A stretch of 64,000 nt of DNA from Mesorhizobium sp. B4-1-4 (lineage in GTDB: Bacteria; Pseudomonadota; Alphaproteobacteria; Rhizobiales; Rhizobiaceae), in contig NZ_CP083950.1 of NCBI RefSeq assembly GCF_006439395.2, positions 2,914,001-2,978,000 of the forward strand, read 5' to 3'. Numbering within the stretch: the stretch's first letter is position 1; every line of letters starts with the position of its first letter. The position numbers were made by a program, and so were the translations under genes. Positions 7,723-16,228 of this stretch are shown piece after piece. A model generated the notes under the pieces. The model did not search any database. It saw only the letters and a list, made by a program, of their open reading frames with translations, and was not told the origin of the DNA.

Positions 7723-9981
7723 TCAGCCTTCCTCCTCGATCGCCGCCAGGATGCGCGGCGGCGACATCGGGATGTGGGTCATGCGCACGCCGGCCGCGTT
7801 CGACACCGCGTTGGCGATCGCCGCCAGCGGCGGCACGATCGAGGTTTCGCCGACGCCGCGCACGCCATAGGGGTGGTTGGGGTTGGGGATTTCCAGGATC
7901 TGGGTGTCGATCATCGGCAGGTCGGAGCACACCGGTATGCGGTAGTCGAGGAAGCCGGCGTTCTGCAGCCGCCCGTCCTTGCCGTAGATGTACTCCTCGT
8001 TGAGCGCCCAGCCGATGCCTTGCGCCGCGCCGCCCTGGTACTGGCCCTCGACATAGGTCGGGTGCACCGCCTTGCCGGCGTCCTGCACCACCGTGTAGCG
8101 GATGACCCTGGTGGCGCCCGTCTCGGGGTCCACCTCCACGTCGCAGATATGGGTGGCGAAGGAAACGCCGGCGCCGTCGGCGACGAGCTCGCTATGGCCG
8201 GCGATCGGCCCGCCGGTCTTGCCGGACTGGGCGGCGATCTCCTTCAGCGAGAGCGCGGCGAGGTTGCCGTATTTTTCGCCTTTGGCCAGAGCGTGGCCCT
8301 TTTCCCAGACGACGTCGTCGACCGGAATGTCCCACATCTGCGCGGCGCGCTCGCGCAGGATCCTGATCGCGTTGCGGGCGGCCGAGATCGTCGCCATGGA
8401 GGACGAGAACGTGCCCCGGCTGCCGTCGGTCATGTCGTTGTAACCAAGGCTGGAGGTGTCGGCGACGATGGCCTTGACCTGACTGTAGTCGATGCCGAGC
8501 TCTTCCGCCGCCACCAGCGACAGCGAGGCGCGGGAGCCACCGACATCGACAGTGCCGACGGCGAGCGACACCGAACCGTCCATGCCGATGTTCAAGTCGG
8601 TGCAGGTCTGGCCGCCGAAATTGAACCAGAAGCCGCAGGCCATGCCGCGCCCCTGGTTCTCCTTGAGCGGTGCCTTCATGTGCGGATGGTCCTTGGCCGC
8701 TTCCAGCGTCGGGCCGATGCCGATCGGGCCGTAGACCGGGCCGTAGGAAGAGCGCGTGCCTTCCTGGGCGGCGTTCCTGATGCGGAACTCGACCGGGTCG
8801 ATGCCGATCTCCTTGGCCAGCTCGTCGACGGCGCTTTCCACGGCAAAGGCCGCCATGGGTGCCGACGGCGCGCGATAGGCCGCGGTCTTCGGCCGGTTGA
8901 CCAGCACTTCGTAGCCCACCGTCTTGACGTTATCGAGCTTGTAGCAGGCAAACGCCGTCATGGCGCCGACCTCGGCCCAGCTGCCGGCATAGGGGCCGCT
9001 GGTGTAGCGCAGCGTCGCTTCCGCCGCGGTGATGGTGCCATCCTTGCGGGCGCCGATCTTGACGTCGATCGAGGTGGCGCTGGTCGGCCCCGAGGCGCGG
9101 AACACCTCATCGCGGGTCATGACAAGCTTCACCGGGCGTCCGGCCTTGCGCGACAAAGCCAGTGCCACCGGCTCGGCCCAGACATGGGTCTTGCCGCCGA
9201 AGCCGCCGCCGATCTCCGACGAGGTGACGCGCAGCTTCGAGGCTTCCATTCCGAGCAGCTGCGCGCAGTGCTGGCGATAGACGAAATGCCCCTGCGTGCA
9301 GACCCACAGGTCGGCGGTGCCGTCGGAGCTGACGCTCGCCACGCAGGCATGCGGCTCGATATAGCCCTGATGCGTCTGCTCGGTCTTGAACGAGCGCTCG
9401 ACGATGAAGTCGGCATGCGCGAAACCCTCATGCACGTCGCCATGGCCGAACTGGCTGCGTTTGGTGACGTTGGACGGCTTGACCGGCTTCTCCTCCAGAC
9501 CCTCGGTGAAGATCGCGTCGTTGATCAGCGGCGCGTGATGCGCCATCGCCTCGTCGACGTCGGTGACATGCGGCAGCGGCTCGTAGTCGACCTCGATCAG
9601 CTTCAGCGCCTGCCTTGCCGTGCGGGCATCGACAGCGGCGACCGCGGCCACCGCATGGCCGTCATAGAGCGCCTTGGTGCGCGCCATGCAATTGTCGAGG
9701 ATGTCGTACATGGCGGCATCGCCATCGGTGAGATCGGGCAGGTCGGCGGCGGTGATCACCGCCTTCACGCCGTTCAGCTTCTCGGCCTTGGAGGTGTCGA
9801 TCTTGCGGATCTTGGCATGCGCGTGCGGGCTGCGCAGGATGCGCCCGACCAGCTGGCCGGCCATGTTGAAGTCCGCGCCGTAGCGGGCGCGGCCGGTCAC
9901 CTTGTCGACGCCGTCGGGGCGGACGGGGCGCGTGCCGACGGATTTGAAACTGCGCCCCGAATAACGCGGATCGAAATTCAT
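7723..9981 (-). CDS. molybdenum hydroxylase large subunit (xanthine dehydrogenase / CoxL family)
   Basis: 752 aa, the molybdopterin-binding subunit of a three-subunit hydroxylase. The N terminus has the aldehyde oxidase a/b-hammerhead (DKVTGRARYGADF and later YDGHAVAAVAAVDARTARQA). The molybdopterin domain shows GGGFGGKTHVWAEPVALAL, PKTAAYRAPSAPMAAFAVES and, near the C terminus, GVRGVGETSIVPPLAAIANA with the conserved active-site glutamate. The AYRAPSAP loop lacks the AYxCSFR signature of true form I CO dehydrogenase, so CO is not the expected substrate. The real substrate cannot be read from sequence. Its ATG follows the stop of the 2Fe-2S gene by two bases, so the subunits are co-translated. 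Confidence 0.9.
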   Translation of the reverse strand: MNFDPRYSGRSFKSVGTRPVRPDGVDKVTGRARYGADFNMAGQLVGRILRSPHAHAKIRKIDTSKAEKLNGVKAVITAADLPDLTDGDAAMYDILDNCMARTKALYDGHAVAAVAAVDARTARQALKLIEVDYEPLPHVTDVDEAMAHHAPLINDAIFTEGLEEKPVKPSNVTKRSQFGHGDVHEGFAHADFIVERSFKTEQTHQGYIEPHACVASVSSDGTADLWVCTQGHFVYRQHCAQLLGMEASKLRVTSSEIGGGFGGKTHVWAEPVALALSRKAGRPVKLVMTRDEVFRASGPTSATSIDVKIGARKDGTITAAEATLRYTSGPYAGSWAEVGAMTAFACYKLDNVKTVGYEVLVNRPKTAAYRAPSAPMAAFAVESAVDELAKEIGIDPVEFRIRNAAQEGTRSSYGPVYGPIGIGPTLEAAKDHPHMKAPLKENQGRGMACGFWFNFGGQTCTDLNIGMDGSVSLAVGTVDVGGSRASLSLVAAEELGIDYSQVKAIVADTSSLGYNDMTDGSRGTFSSSMATISAARNAIRILRERAAQMWDIPVDDVVWEKGHALAKGEKYGNLAALSLKEIAAQSGKTGGPIAGHSELVADGAGVSFATHICDVEVDPETGATRVIRYTVVQDAGKAVHPTYVEGQYQGGAAQGIGWALNEEYIYGKDGRLQNAGFLDYRIPVCSDLPMIDTQILEIPNPNHPYGVRGVGETSIVPPLAAIANAVSNAAGVRMTHIPMSPPRILAAIEEEG

Positions 9982-9983
9982 TG

Positions 9984-10463
9984 TCAGGCTCCCTTCATCA
10001 CGCCGGCCGCGTCCTGGACGGCGCGCACGATCTTGTCATAGCCGGTGCAGCGGCAGAGATTGCCGGCCAGGCCGAAGCGGATTTCCTCCTCGGTTGGGTC
10101 GGGGTTCTTGGCGAGCAGGTCCTTGGCCGCGATCAGGAAGCCCGGCGTGCAGATGCCGCATTGCAGCGCCGCGTGCTCCAGGAACTTCTGCTGCAGCGGA
10201 TGCAGCTGATCGCCATGCGCCATGCCCTCGACGGTCTCGATGCGCCGCCCCTCGGCTTCCGCGCCCAGCACCAGGCAGGAGCACACCAGCCGGTTGTCGA
10301 GGATGACGCTGCAGGCGCCGCAATCGCCGGTGCCGCAGCCTTCCTTGGCGCCGGTCAAGCCGAGCCGGTCGCGCAGCACGTCCAGCAGCGTCTCGTCGGG
10401 CTGGCACAGATATTCGATCGTGTCGCCATTGATGGTCGTTGAAACTGCTATGCCAGCCATCAT
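9984..10463 (-). CDS. molybdenum hydroxylase small subunit, two [2Fe-2S] clusters
   Basis: 159 aa, the usual size. The plant-type ferredoxin cluster is bound by [15 protein letters not shown] with the later Cys in LVCSCLV. The second cluster is bound by CGICTPGF and [12 protein letters not shown]. The subunit passes electrons from the molybdenum centre to FAD. There is no Tat signal, so the enzyme should be cytoplasmic. Two adjacent ATG codons are possible starts; the first overlaps the stop of the FAD gene as ATGA and follows GGGAGG very closely, so the second ATG may also be used. It is the middle gene of a tight three-gene unit. Confidence 0.93.
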   Translation of the reverse strand: MMAGIAVSTTINGDTIEYLCQPDETLLDVLRDRLGLTGAKEGCGTGDCGACSVILDNRLVCSCLVLGAEAEGRRIETVEGMAHGDQLHPLQQKFLEHAALQCGICTPGFLIAAKDLLAKNPDPTEEEIRFGLAGNLCRCTGYDKIVRAVQDAAGVMKGA

Positions 10464-11320
10464 TTGCCTCCCGCACGTGCATAGGCGGTCATCGCGGCCC
10501 GCCTGGCCAGCACGCCCGCAACCTTCCGTCTGAATTCGATGGTGCCCCTCTTGTCGTCGATGGGGAGGCAGGCGCCGGAGCAGACCTTGGCCAGCCGCTC
10601 GAGTGCTGCTTCGTCGAGCTTCCTGCCGACAAGGGCCTCGGCGGCCTCTTCGACCAGCAACACGGTCGGCGCGGCGGCGCCGATCGCCACGCGGGCCGCC
10701 GTCACGACGCCCGCTTCGTCGATCGTCAGGTTGACGCCGGCGCTGACCACGGCGATGTCCATCTCGGTGCGCGGAATGAACCGCAGATACGCATCGGCCG
10801 AACGCGGCGCGCGCTTGTCGAGCAGGATCGCCTCGATGATCTCGCCCTTGGCGAGCGAGATCTTGCCCGGCCCGACCGGCACGGCTTCGACGGCGATCGT
10901 GCGCCTGCCTCCGGGCCCGGCAATCACCGCCCGGGCGCCGGCCGCGACCAGCGCCGGAACACTGTCGGCCGCCGGCGAGGCGTTGCACAGATTGCCCGTC
11001 ATGGTGCAGCGGCCCTGCACCTGCTTCGAGCCGATCAGCTTCGCCGCTTCGACGACGCCAGGCCATGCCTTCTTCAGGACGGCGCTCTCGCCGAGCACGG
11101 CGCAGGGAACTGCGGCGCCGATGCTGAAGCCGTCGGCTGTTTCGCGGATGTCGCTCAAGCCGGCGATGCCCTTGATGTCGACAATCAGCTCCGGTTCGAT
11201 GAAGCCGCCCTTCATTCTCACCAGAAGGTCGCTGCCGCCGGCGAGAATGGCCGCCGGCCCCGCCGATCCGGCCAATTGGCCCACGGCATCTTCGATTGAA
11301 AGCGGACGTATGTAACGCAT
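10460..11320 (-). CDS. molybdenum hydroxylase FAD-binding subunit (CoxM-like)
   Basis: 286 aa. The ATG at 11320 was chosen because AGGGGAGA lies just before it and because RYIRPLSIEDAV is the standard N terminus of the family; the open frame upstream is not needed. FAD-binding signatures are AILAGGSDLLVRMK near residue 35 and TMTGNLCNASPAADS near residue 110. The subunit takes electrons from the 2Fe-2S clusters and passes them to NAD or another acceptor. It is the promoter-proximal gene of the operon. The 268 bp upstream are shared with a divergent SRPBCC gene, so both promoters lie there. Confidence 0.9.
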   Translation of the reverse strand: MRYIRPLSIEDAVGQLAGSAGPAAILAGGSDLLVRMKGGFIEPELIVDIKGIAGLSDIRETADGFSIGAAVPCAVLGESAVLKKAWPGVVEAAKLIGSKQVQGRCTMTGNLCNASPAADSVPALVAAGARAVIAGPGGRRTIAVEAVPVGPGKISLAKGEIIEAILLDKRAPRSADAYLRFIPRTEMDIAVVSAGVNLTIDEAGVVTAARVAIGAAAPTVLLVEEAAEALVGRKLDEAALERLAKVCSGACLPIDDKRGTIEFRRKVAGVLARRAAMTAYARAGGK

Positions 11321-11588
11321 CGTCTCCCCTTGATTGTCGCGATCTCGCCGACCGTTATAAACTGTCTCCCCATAATGACCATCCGCTTCCTCATTCGCGA
11401 CGATGGGCCACACGCCGCAAAATGCAGTCCCAAATCCACCCGAACCGGCGTAAGTTAGGCGTGCGCCAGCCGGACACGCCCAACGAGCGACGGAGGCGGG
11501 CCTCGGAAAAAAATCCGGGGCCGATGTCGGACTGGCCAGGCCTTGCTCGTCCTTGGGGCGTCGAACAGCAATCATGAAAGGAAAGAAT

Positions 11589-12032
11589 ATGCCCGGCACC
11601 GTACGTTTGCACCGCGTTCTGACGACCAGCCCGCAAAAGGTCTACCGCGCCTTCGTCGAGGCCGATGCGCTGACGAAATGGCTGCCGCCGAACGGCTTCA
11701 CCTGCACGGTCGATCATCTCGAGGCAAAGGTCGGCGGCACGTTCAAGATGGCCTTCCGCAACTTCACGACCGGCGGCAGCCATTCCTTCGGCGGCGAGTA
11801 TGTTGAACTCGTTCCGGGCGAGCGCCTGCGCTACACCGACAGGTTCGACGATCCCAACCTGCCCGGCGAGATGCAGGTGACGATAGTCCTGAAGAAAGTG
11901 TCGGTCGGCACCGAGATCGACATCACCCAGGCCGGCATTCCGGACGTCATCCCGGTCGAGGCCTGCTATCTCGGCTGGCAGGAATCGCTCCGGAACCTGG
12001 CAAAGCTCGTCGAGCCCGAGATCAATCAATAG
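11589..12032 (+). CDS. SRPBCC (AHSA1-like) domain protein
   Basis: 147 aa with the START-like Bet v1 fold signature: RVLTTSPQKVYRAFVEADAL at the N terminus, a tryptophan in LTKWLPP, VGGTFKMAFRNF, GEYVELVPGERLRYT, and a C-terminal helix GWQESLRNLAKLVEP. These proteins bind hydrophobic ligands, but the ligand is unknown here. AGGAAAG before ATG 11589 supports that start; an ATG at 11574 is in frame but lies at the ribosome site. The gene diverges from the molybdenum hydroxylase operon and may share its regulation. Confidence 0.83.
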   Translation: MPGTVRLHRVLTTSPQKVYRAFVEADALTKWLPPNGFTCTVDHLEAKVGGTFKMAFRNFTTGGSHSFGGEYVELVPGERLRYTDRFDDPNLPGEMQVTIVLKKVSVGTEIDITQAGIPDVIPVEACYLGWQESLRNLAKLVEPEINQ

Positions 12033-12390
12033 ATCGATGAGTGCAGCGCTGTCGACGATGACATCCTCGGCGCCAACGGCTGCGGGCGGTGACAAACAGG
12101 GGCCTTGACGGCACCATCTTGCGCGTGAAACCTCTCCGGCCAAAGGGCAGTGCAATCGCATACGGCAGCGCCGGCCCCTCTCCGTCCGCTGCGCGGCCAC
12201 CTCGCCCCCACTCTGTGGGGGCGAGGAACCAAGCCTCCCAAAGCCGCGACTTCGGAGATTGGCGTTTCCTCGCCCCCATGTACATGGGGGCGAGGTGGCC
12301 GCGCAGCGGACGGAGAGGGGGAGCGCCCTATGCGATTGTCCTCGCCTTGTGACCGGCATGTCACGAAGAACGCAGCGGAGGCCAAGAAGC
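12033..12390. repeat. nested hairpins and inverted repeat between genes
   Basis: This gene-free stretch is mostly repeat. A 36-base arm at 12175-12210 is repeated in reverse orientation at 12285-12320. Each arm is completed by its own hairpin: 12200-12226 (12-bp arms, 3-base loop) and 12268-12295 (a perfect 28-bp palindrome). The whole can fold as a cruciform or a long RNA structure. The layout and GC-rich arms suggest a pair of dispersed intergenic elements inserted head to head. Confidence 0.75.
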
Positions 12391-13539
12391 ATGACCCTCA
12401 CCAACCGGGACATCGTCGAGCTGACTGAATGGCGGCGCAAGCTGCACCGGCAGCCGGAAATCTCGAACGAGGAGGAGAACACGGCCAAAGAGGTCGTCGC
12501 CTTCCTCGCCGATACCGCGCCGGACAAGGTGCTGACCGGCCTCGGCGGACATGGCGTGGCCGCGATCTACGACAGCGGCAAGGCGGGACCGACGGTGCTG
12601 TTCCGCTCCGAACTCGACGCGCTGCCGATCGCGGAACTGTCAGGCGCGCCGCATGCCTCGCAGGTGCCCGGCAAGTCGCATATGTGCGGCCATGACGGCC
12701 ACACCGCGATCCTGGCGTCGCTTGGCCGCCAGCTCGGCCGCCAGCGCCCTGCCAGCGGCCGCGTCGTGCTGATGTTCCAGCCGGCGGAGGAGACCGGCAA
12801 TGGCGCGGCCGGCGTCGTCGCCGATCCGCGCTTCGGCGAGATCGCGCCGGATTTCGCCTTCTCGCTGCACAATCTGCCCGGCGTGCCGTTCGGCGAGGTG
12901 CGGCTGAAACCCGGCGTGGTCAACTGCGCCTCGCGCGGCATGCGAATCATCCTGGAGGGCAAGACCGCGCATTCCTCCATGCCCGAGACCGGCATCTCGC
13001 CGATGCCCGCGATCTCGGAGCTGATGCCGGCCTTGCCCGCGCTCGGCCGCGCGACCTTCGCCGATGACGATTTCGCGATGGTCACCGTCACCCATGCCGA
13101 GATGGGCGAAGCCGTGTTCGGCATCGCGCCCGCGCATGCAGAAGTCTGGGCGACGCTGCGCACGCGGCGTGACGAGCGCATGGCGGATCTGTGTGCCGCC
13201 GCCGAGACGCTGGTCAAGGAGATCGCCGCCCGCCACAGCCTCTCCGCCTGCTGGGACTATCACGAGATTTTCGTCACCAGCGTCAACGCGCCGGACGCGG
13301 TGCAACACCTGCGGCGCGCCCTCGACGAAGAAGGTGTCGCGCACGGGCAGGAAGCCCTGCCGATGCGTGCCTCGGAAGATTTCGGCCTGTTCGGCCACGG
13401 CGCCCCGTCGGCCATGTTCTTCCTCGGCGCCGGCGAGAAGCACCCTGCCCTGCACAATCCGGACTATGATTTTCCCGACGACCTGATCCCGATCGGGTCG
13501 AGGATTTTCATGCGCACCGCCCGCAACCTGCTGGGCTGA
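12391..13539 (+). CDS. M20-family amidohydrolase (hippurate hydrolase-like)
   Basis: 382 aa, the usual length for the M20D peptidase/amidohydrolase family, which cleaves N-acyl amino acids such as hippurate or indole-3-acetyl conjugates. Metal-binding and catalytic signatures are HRQPEISNEE, FRSELDALPI, MCGHDGHTAIL and QPAEETGNGA. A dimerisation segment begins near GMRIILEGKTAHSS, and the C-terminal ligand region has SEDFGLFGHGAPSAMFFLG. ATG 12391 was chosen because GGAGG precedes it by about ten bases. A short in-frame extension from ATG 12358 would put the ribosome site inside the gene. The true amide substrate is unknown. Confidence 0.9.
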   Translation: MTLTNRDIVELTEWRRKLHRQPEISNEEENTAKEVVAFLADTAPDKVLTGLGGHGVAAIYDSGKAGPTVLFRSELDALPIAELSGAPHASQVPGKSHMCGHDGHTAILASLGRQLGRQRPASGRVVLMFQPAEETGNGAAGVVADPRFGEIAPDFAFSLHNLPGVPFGEVRLKPGVVNCASRGMRIILEGKTAHSSMPETGISPMPAISELMPALPALGRATFADDDFAMVTVTHAEMGEAVFGIAPAHAEVWATLRTRRDERMADLCAAAETLVKEIAARHSLSACWDYHEIFVTSVNAPDAVQHLRRALDEEGVAHGQEALPMRASEDFGLFGHGAPSAMFFLGAGEKHPALHNPDYDFPDDLIPIGSRIFMRTARNLLG

Positions 13540-13780
13540 GCTTGGCTTAACTCAGCCTCCGAGGCGGCAAGCCGCGCACCCGGTTGCGGTCGACTGCGAC
13601 CACTTTTGACGACACAGACCCCGCGGTGAGCGCTCGCTGTCCCGCCGCATTATCGACCGTCATGCAACGGTCTGGCTCGGAACGATGAGGCTTGCACCAC
13701 AACATCGGTTTCTTCAAGGTAGGAGCAACGGCGGACATAGATATCGTTGCTTGCCGATTTGACCGGAAGGTTACAGCACC

Positions 13781-16090
13781 ATGCCACTCAGGATTCGACG
13801 ATTGGCCGCCAGGACTCTGGCGCGCCCGGCGCGACGTCTCGGAGATCTGACTGCGATGCTTGTCCTGATTGCCAGGCCGCTCGTCTTTGGAATCGCCCTT
13901 TTGTTGGCTGGTCCGACGCAGGCGCAGGCGCCGGCGACCGTCCCGCCTGAAAAGGTCAAACAGCTGTTCGAGCTTCTCGACGACCCGTCGGTGAAGACCT
14001 GGGTGGCCGAACAACGAAATCAGGACGCCAGGCCGACGCAAGCGCCTGCCGAGACAGGAGCTTCGCCGGCCGGCGCATCGTCGGACGCGGTGGCCGCACC
14101 AGGCCAGATGAATACGATGGCATCCTCGATGCTCGATCGGATCAGGCATCATATCGAAAGAATCGTGCGAACCTTGCCCTCGCTGCCAGGCCAGTTCGCC
14201 CGCGTTCGGGCAGCGACCATGGAGGATATGTCCAGCAAGGGATCCGCCGGCGTACTCTTGCTGATTGCGATATTCATCGCCGCCGGGCTGGCGCTCACCT
14301 GGGCAACGTACAAGCTCACCCGTCCATTTCGTCTTTGGATCATCGCGCAGCCGAAGGACACCCCCACCGGGCGAGCCAAGAAGATTGGCGGCCGCACGCT
14401 TTATTCCAGCATGCTGATCGTCTCCTTCGCGCTGGGCAGCGCCGGCGCGTTCATGTTGTTCGACTGGCCGATGCTCATCCGCGAGATTGTCCTGACGTTT
14501 CTGATGGCTGCGGTCGTTACATGGGGTGTGCGCATGTACGTCACGGCCCTGCTCGTCCCTTCCTTCATGAACGTCGAGAACGCCGTCGAGGTTCGCGCCT
14601 TGCCGATCACCAACGAAACAGCCGACCATTGGACCTATTGGCTATCCCGGATCGTCGGCGTCTTCGCCTTCTTCGCCGCGGCGTTTTTCCTCTTGCCGGG
14701 TCTCGGAATCGATCGGGATGGAATGCTGGTGCTGTCGACGGGCGCCGATTTCGTGCTGCTGCTGCTTTTGCTGCTTGCCGTTTGGCGTCGGCCAAGAACA
14801 CAGCGAGACGGTGCGCGCCAAAGCGGTCACACGGCAGCGACATGGTTGTTGACTTGCTATTTCGTCGTCCTGTTCCTGCAGCGCATCGCCGGCCTTGATG
14901 TATTCTTCTGGTTTACCTTCGCCGCATTCTTTCTGCCTGGGGCAATCGTGCTGACGCAGCGCGGGGTCAATTTCGTCCTGCGGCCGGGTTCGGAAGATGC
15001 AGGCCGGCCGACGATCCCGGCGGTGACGATCGCTGCCATCGATCGCGGAATCCGGATGATCTTGATCCTGGCGGCGGCTTACTTTCTCGCGCGTGTCTTG
15101 GGTCTGGACATGCAGTCCATGCAAGATCGCGATACGATGACGACGCTCATATTGCGCGGCTTGATCAATGTCATGGTCATTGCACTTGCCGCCGATTTCG
15201 GCTGGTCGATCATCAAAGCCTTGATCGAACGAAAGCTGGGCATCGAAACGCCGCACGCGGTCATCGGCGAGGAGGACGTCCCGAACCTCGATCCGCAGCA
15301 GGCGCGGCTGCGCACGCTCTTGCCGATCATCCAGAACATTCTGCTCGCGGTGATCGTGGTGATGGCGGTGCTGATGATGCTCGCGTCGGTGGGTATCCAG
15401 ATCGGCCCGCTGATCGCCGGCGCCGGCGTCGTTGGCGTCGCCGTGGGATTTGGGGCACAAACCATCATCAAGGACATCATATCGGGCGTGTTTTTTCTGC
15501 TCGATGATGCGTTCCGTGTCGGCGAATACATTACATCCGGCCGTTATGTGGGAACGGTGGAGAGCTTTTCGCTGCGCTCGGTGAAGCTGCGCCACCATCG
15601 TGGCCCGCTGTTCACAATACCTTTCGGCGAACTCGGGGCGGTCCAGAACCAGAGCCGGGACTGGGTTACCGACAAATTCAACATCACCGTCGGTTACGAC
15701 ACCGATATCGACTTCGCTCGCAAGCTGATCAAGCGGATCGGCCTCGAACTGGCGGAAGATCCCGAGTTCAAACACTGGGTGCTCTCGCCGATCAAGATGC
15801 AGGGCGTACAGGAGTTCGGCGAGTACGGCATCGTCTTGAGGGTCAAGGTCACAACCAGACCGGGAGGCGCCTTCGCCATGAAGCGCAAATTCTATGTACG
15901 AATCCGCCAAGTCTTCAAGGAGCAGGGCATCGAACTCCCATTCCCGACCGTTCACGTCCAGGGGCTGCAGAACCCCCATGGACCGGAGGATGCGCCGTTG
16001 GAGATCACACCCGAGTTGAGAATGGCCGTCGCCCAGTCGCACACCAACCGGCGCAGAAGAAAGGTAGCACAAGAAGCAGGAAAGCCGTGA
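13781..16090 (+). CDS. MscS-family mechanosensitive ion channel, long form
   Basis: 769 aa, much longer than E. coli MscS (286 aa) and close to the YbiO/MscM class. A signal peptide with cleavage after AQA near residue 50 is followed by a periplasmic low-complexity stretch and about eight membrane helices. The pore helix and upper beta domain are clear: AGAGVVGVAVGFGAQTIIKD, then ISGVFFLLDDAFRVGEYI near residue 570, then SLRSVKLRHHRGPLFTIPFG. The channel should open under membrane tension and release solutes on osmotic downshift. GGAAGG lies upstream of the ATG. The gene stands alone. Confidence 0.92.
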   Translation: MPLRIRRLAARTLARPARRLGDLTAMLVLIARPLVFGIALLLAGPTQAQAPATVPPEKVKQLFELLDDPSVKTWVAEQRNQDARPTQAPAETGASPAGASSDAVAAPGQMNTMASSMLDRIRHHIERIVRTLPSLPGQFARVRAATMEDMSSKGSAGVLLLIAIFIAAGLALTWATYKLTRPFRLWIIAQPKDTPTGRAKKIGGRTLYSSMLIVSFALGSAGAFMLFDWPMLIREIVLTFLMAAVVTWGVRMYVTALLVPSFMNVENAVEVRALPITNETADHWTYWLSRIVGVFAFFAAAFFLLPGLGIDRDGMLVLSTGADFVLLLLLLLAVWRRPRTQRDGARQSGHTAATWLLTCYFVVLFLQRIAGLDVFFWFTFAAFFLPGAIVLTQRGVNFVLRPGSEDAGRPTIPAVTIAAIDRGIRMILILAAAYFLARVLGLDMQSMQDRDTMTTLILRGLINVMVIALAADFGWSIIKALIERKLGIETPHAVIGEEDVPNLDPQQARLRTLLPIIQNILLAVIVVMAVLMMLASVGIQIGPLIAGAGVVGVAVGFGAQTIIKDIISGVFFLLDDAFRVGEYITSGRYVGTVESFSLRSVKLRHHRGPLFTIPFGELGAVQNQSRDWVTDKFNITVGYDTDIDFARKLIKRIGLELAEDPEFKHWVLSPIKMQGVQEFGEYGIVLRVKVTTRPGGAFAMKRKFYVRIRQVFKEQGIELPFPTVHVQGLQNPHGPEDAPLEITPELRMAVAQSHTNRRRRKVAQEAGKP

Positions 16091-16228
16091 CGCCTGCCGG
16101 TCACGGCGCGGCTTCCACATAGCGCCCACGGCGGGGACACTCCTGAGATGCCGAACGCCATCCAAGCCACGCCGACAGCACTCCGGCCTGGCTTCAAACC
16201 GCCCTTGGCCTTCAAACCGACCTAGTCT

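Noticed and set aside
7723..9981. Form I CO dehydrogenase (coxL)
   Set aside because: The active-site loop reads AYRAPSAP and lacks the AYxCSFR signature, so CO oxidation is not claimed.
7702..10041. A 779-codon open frame on the + strand
   Set aside because: It lies wholly antisense to the molybdenum hydroxylase large subunit, whose motifs are unmistakable. Its composition (many His, Arg, Asp, Gly) is that of a GC-rich shadow frame.
14642..16165. A 507-codon open frame on the - strand
   Set aside because: It is the shadow of the MscS-family gene; no motif and no start signal.
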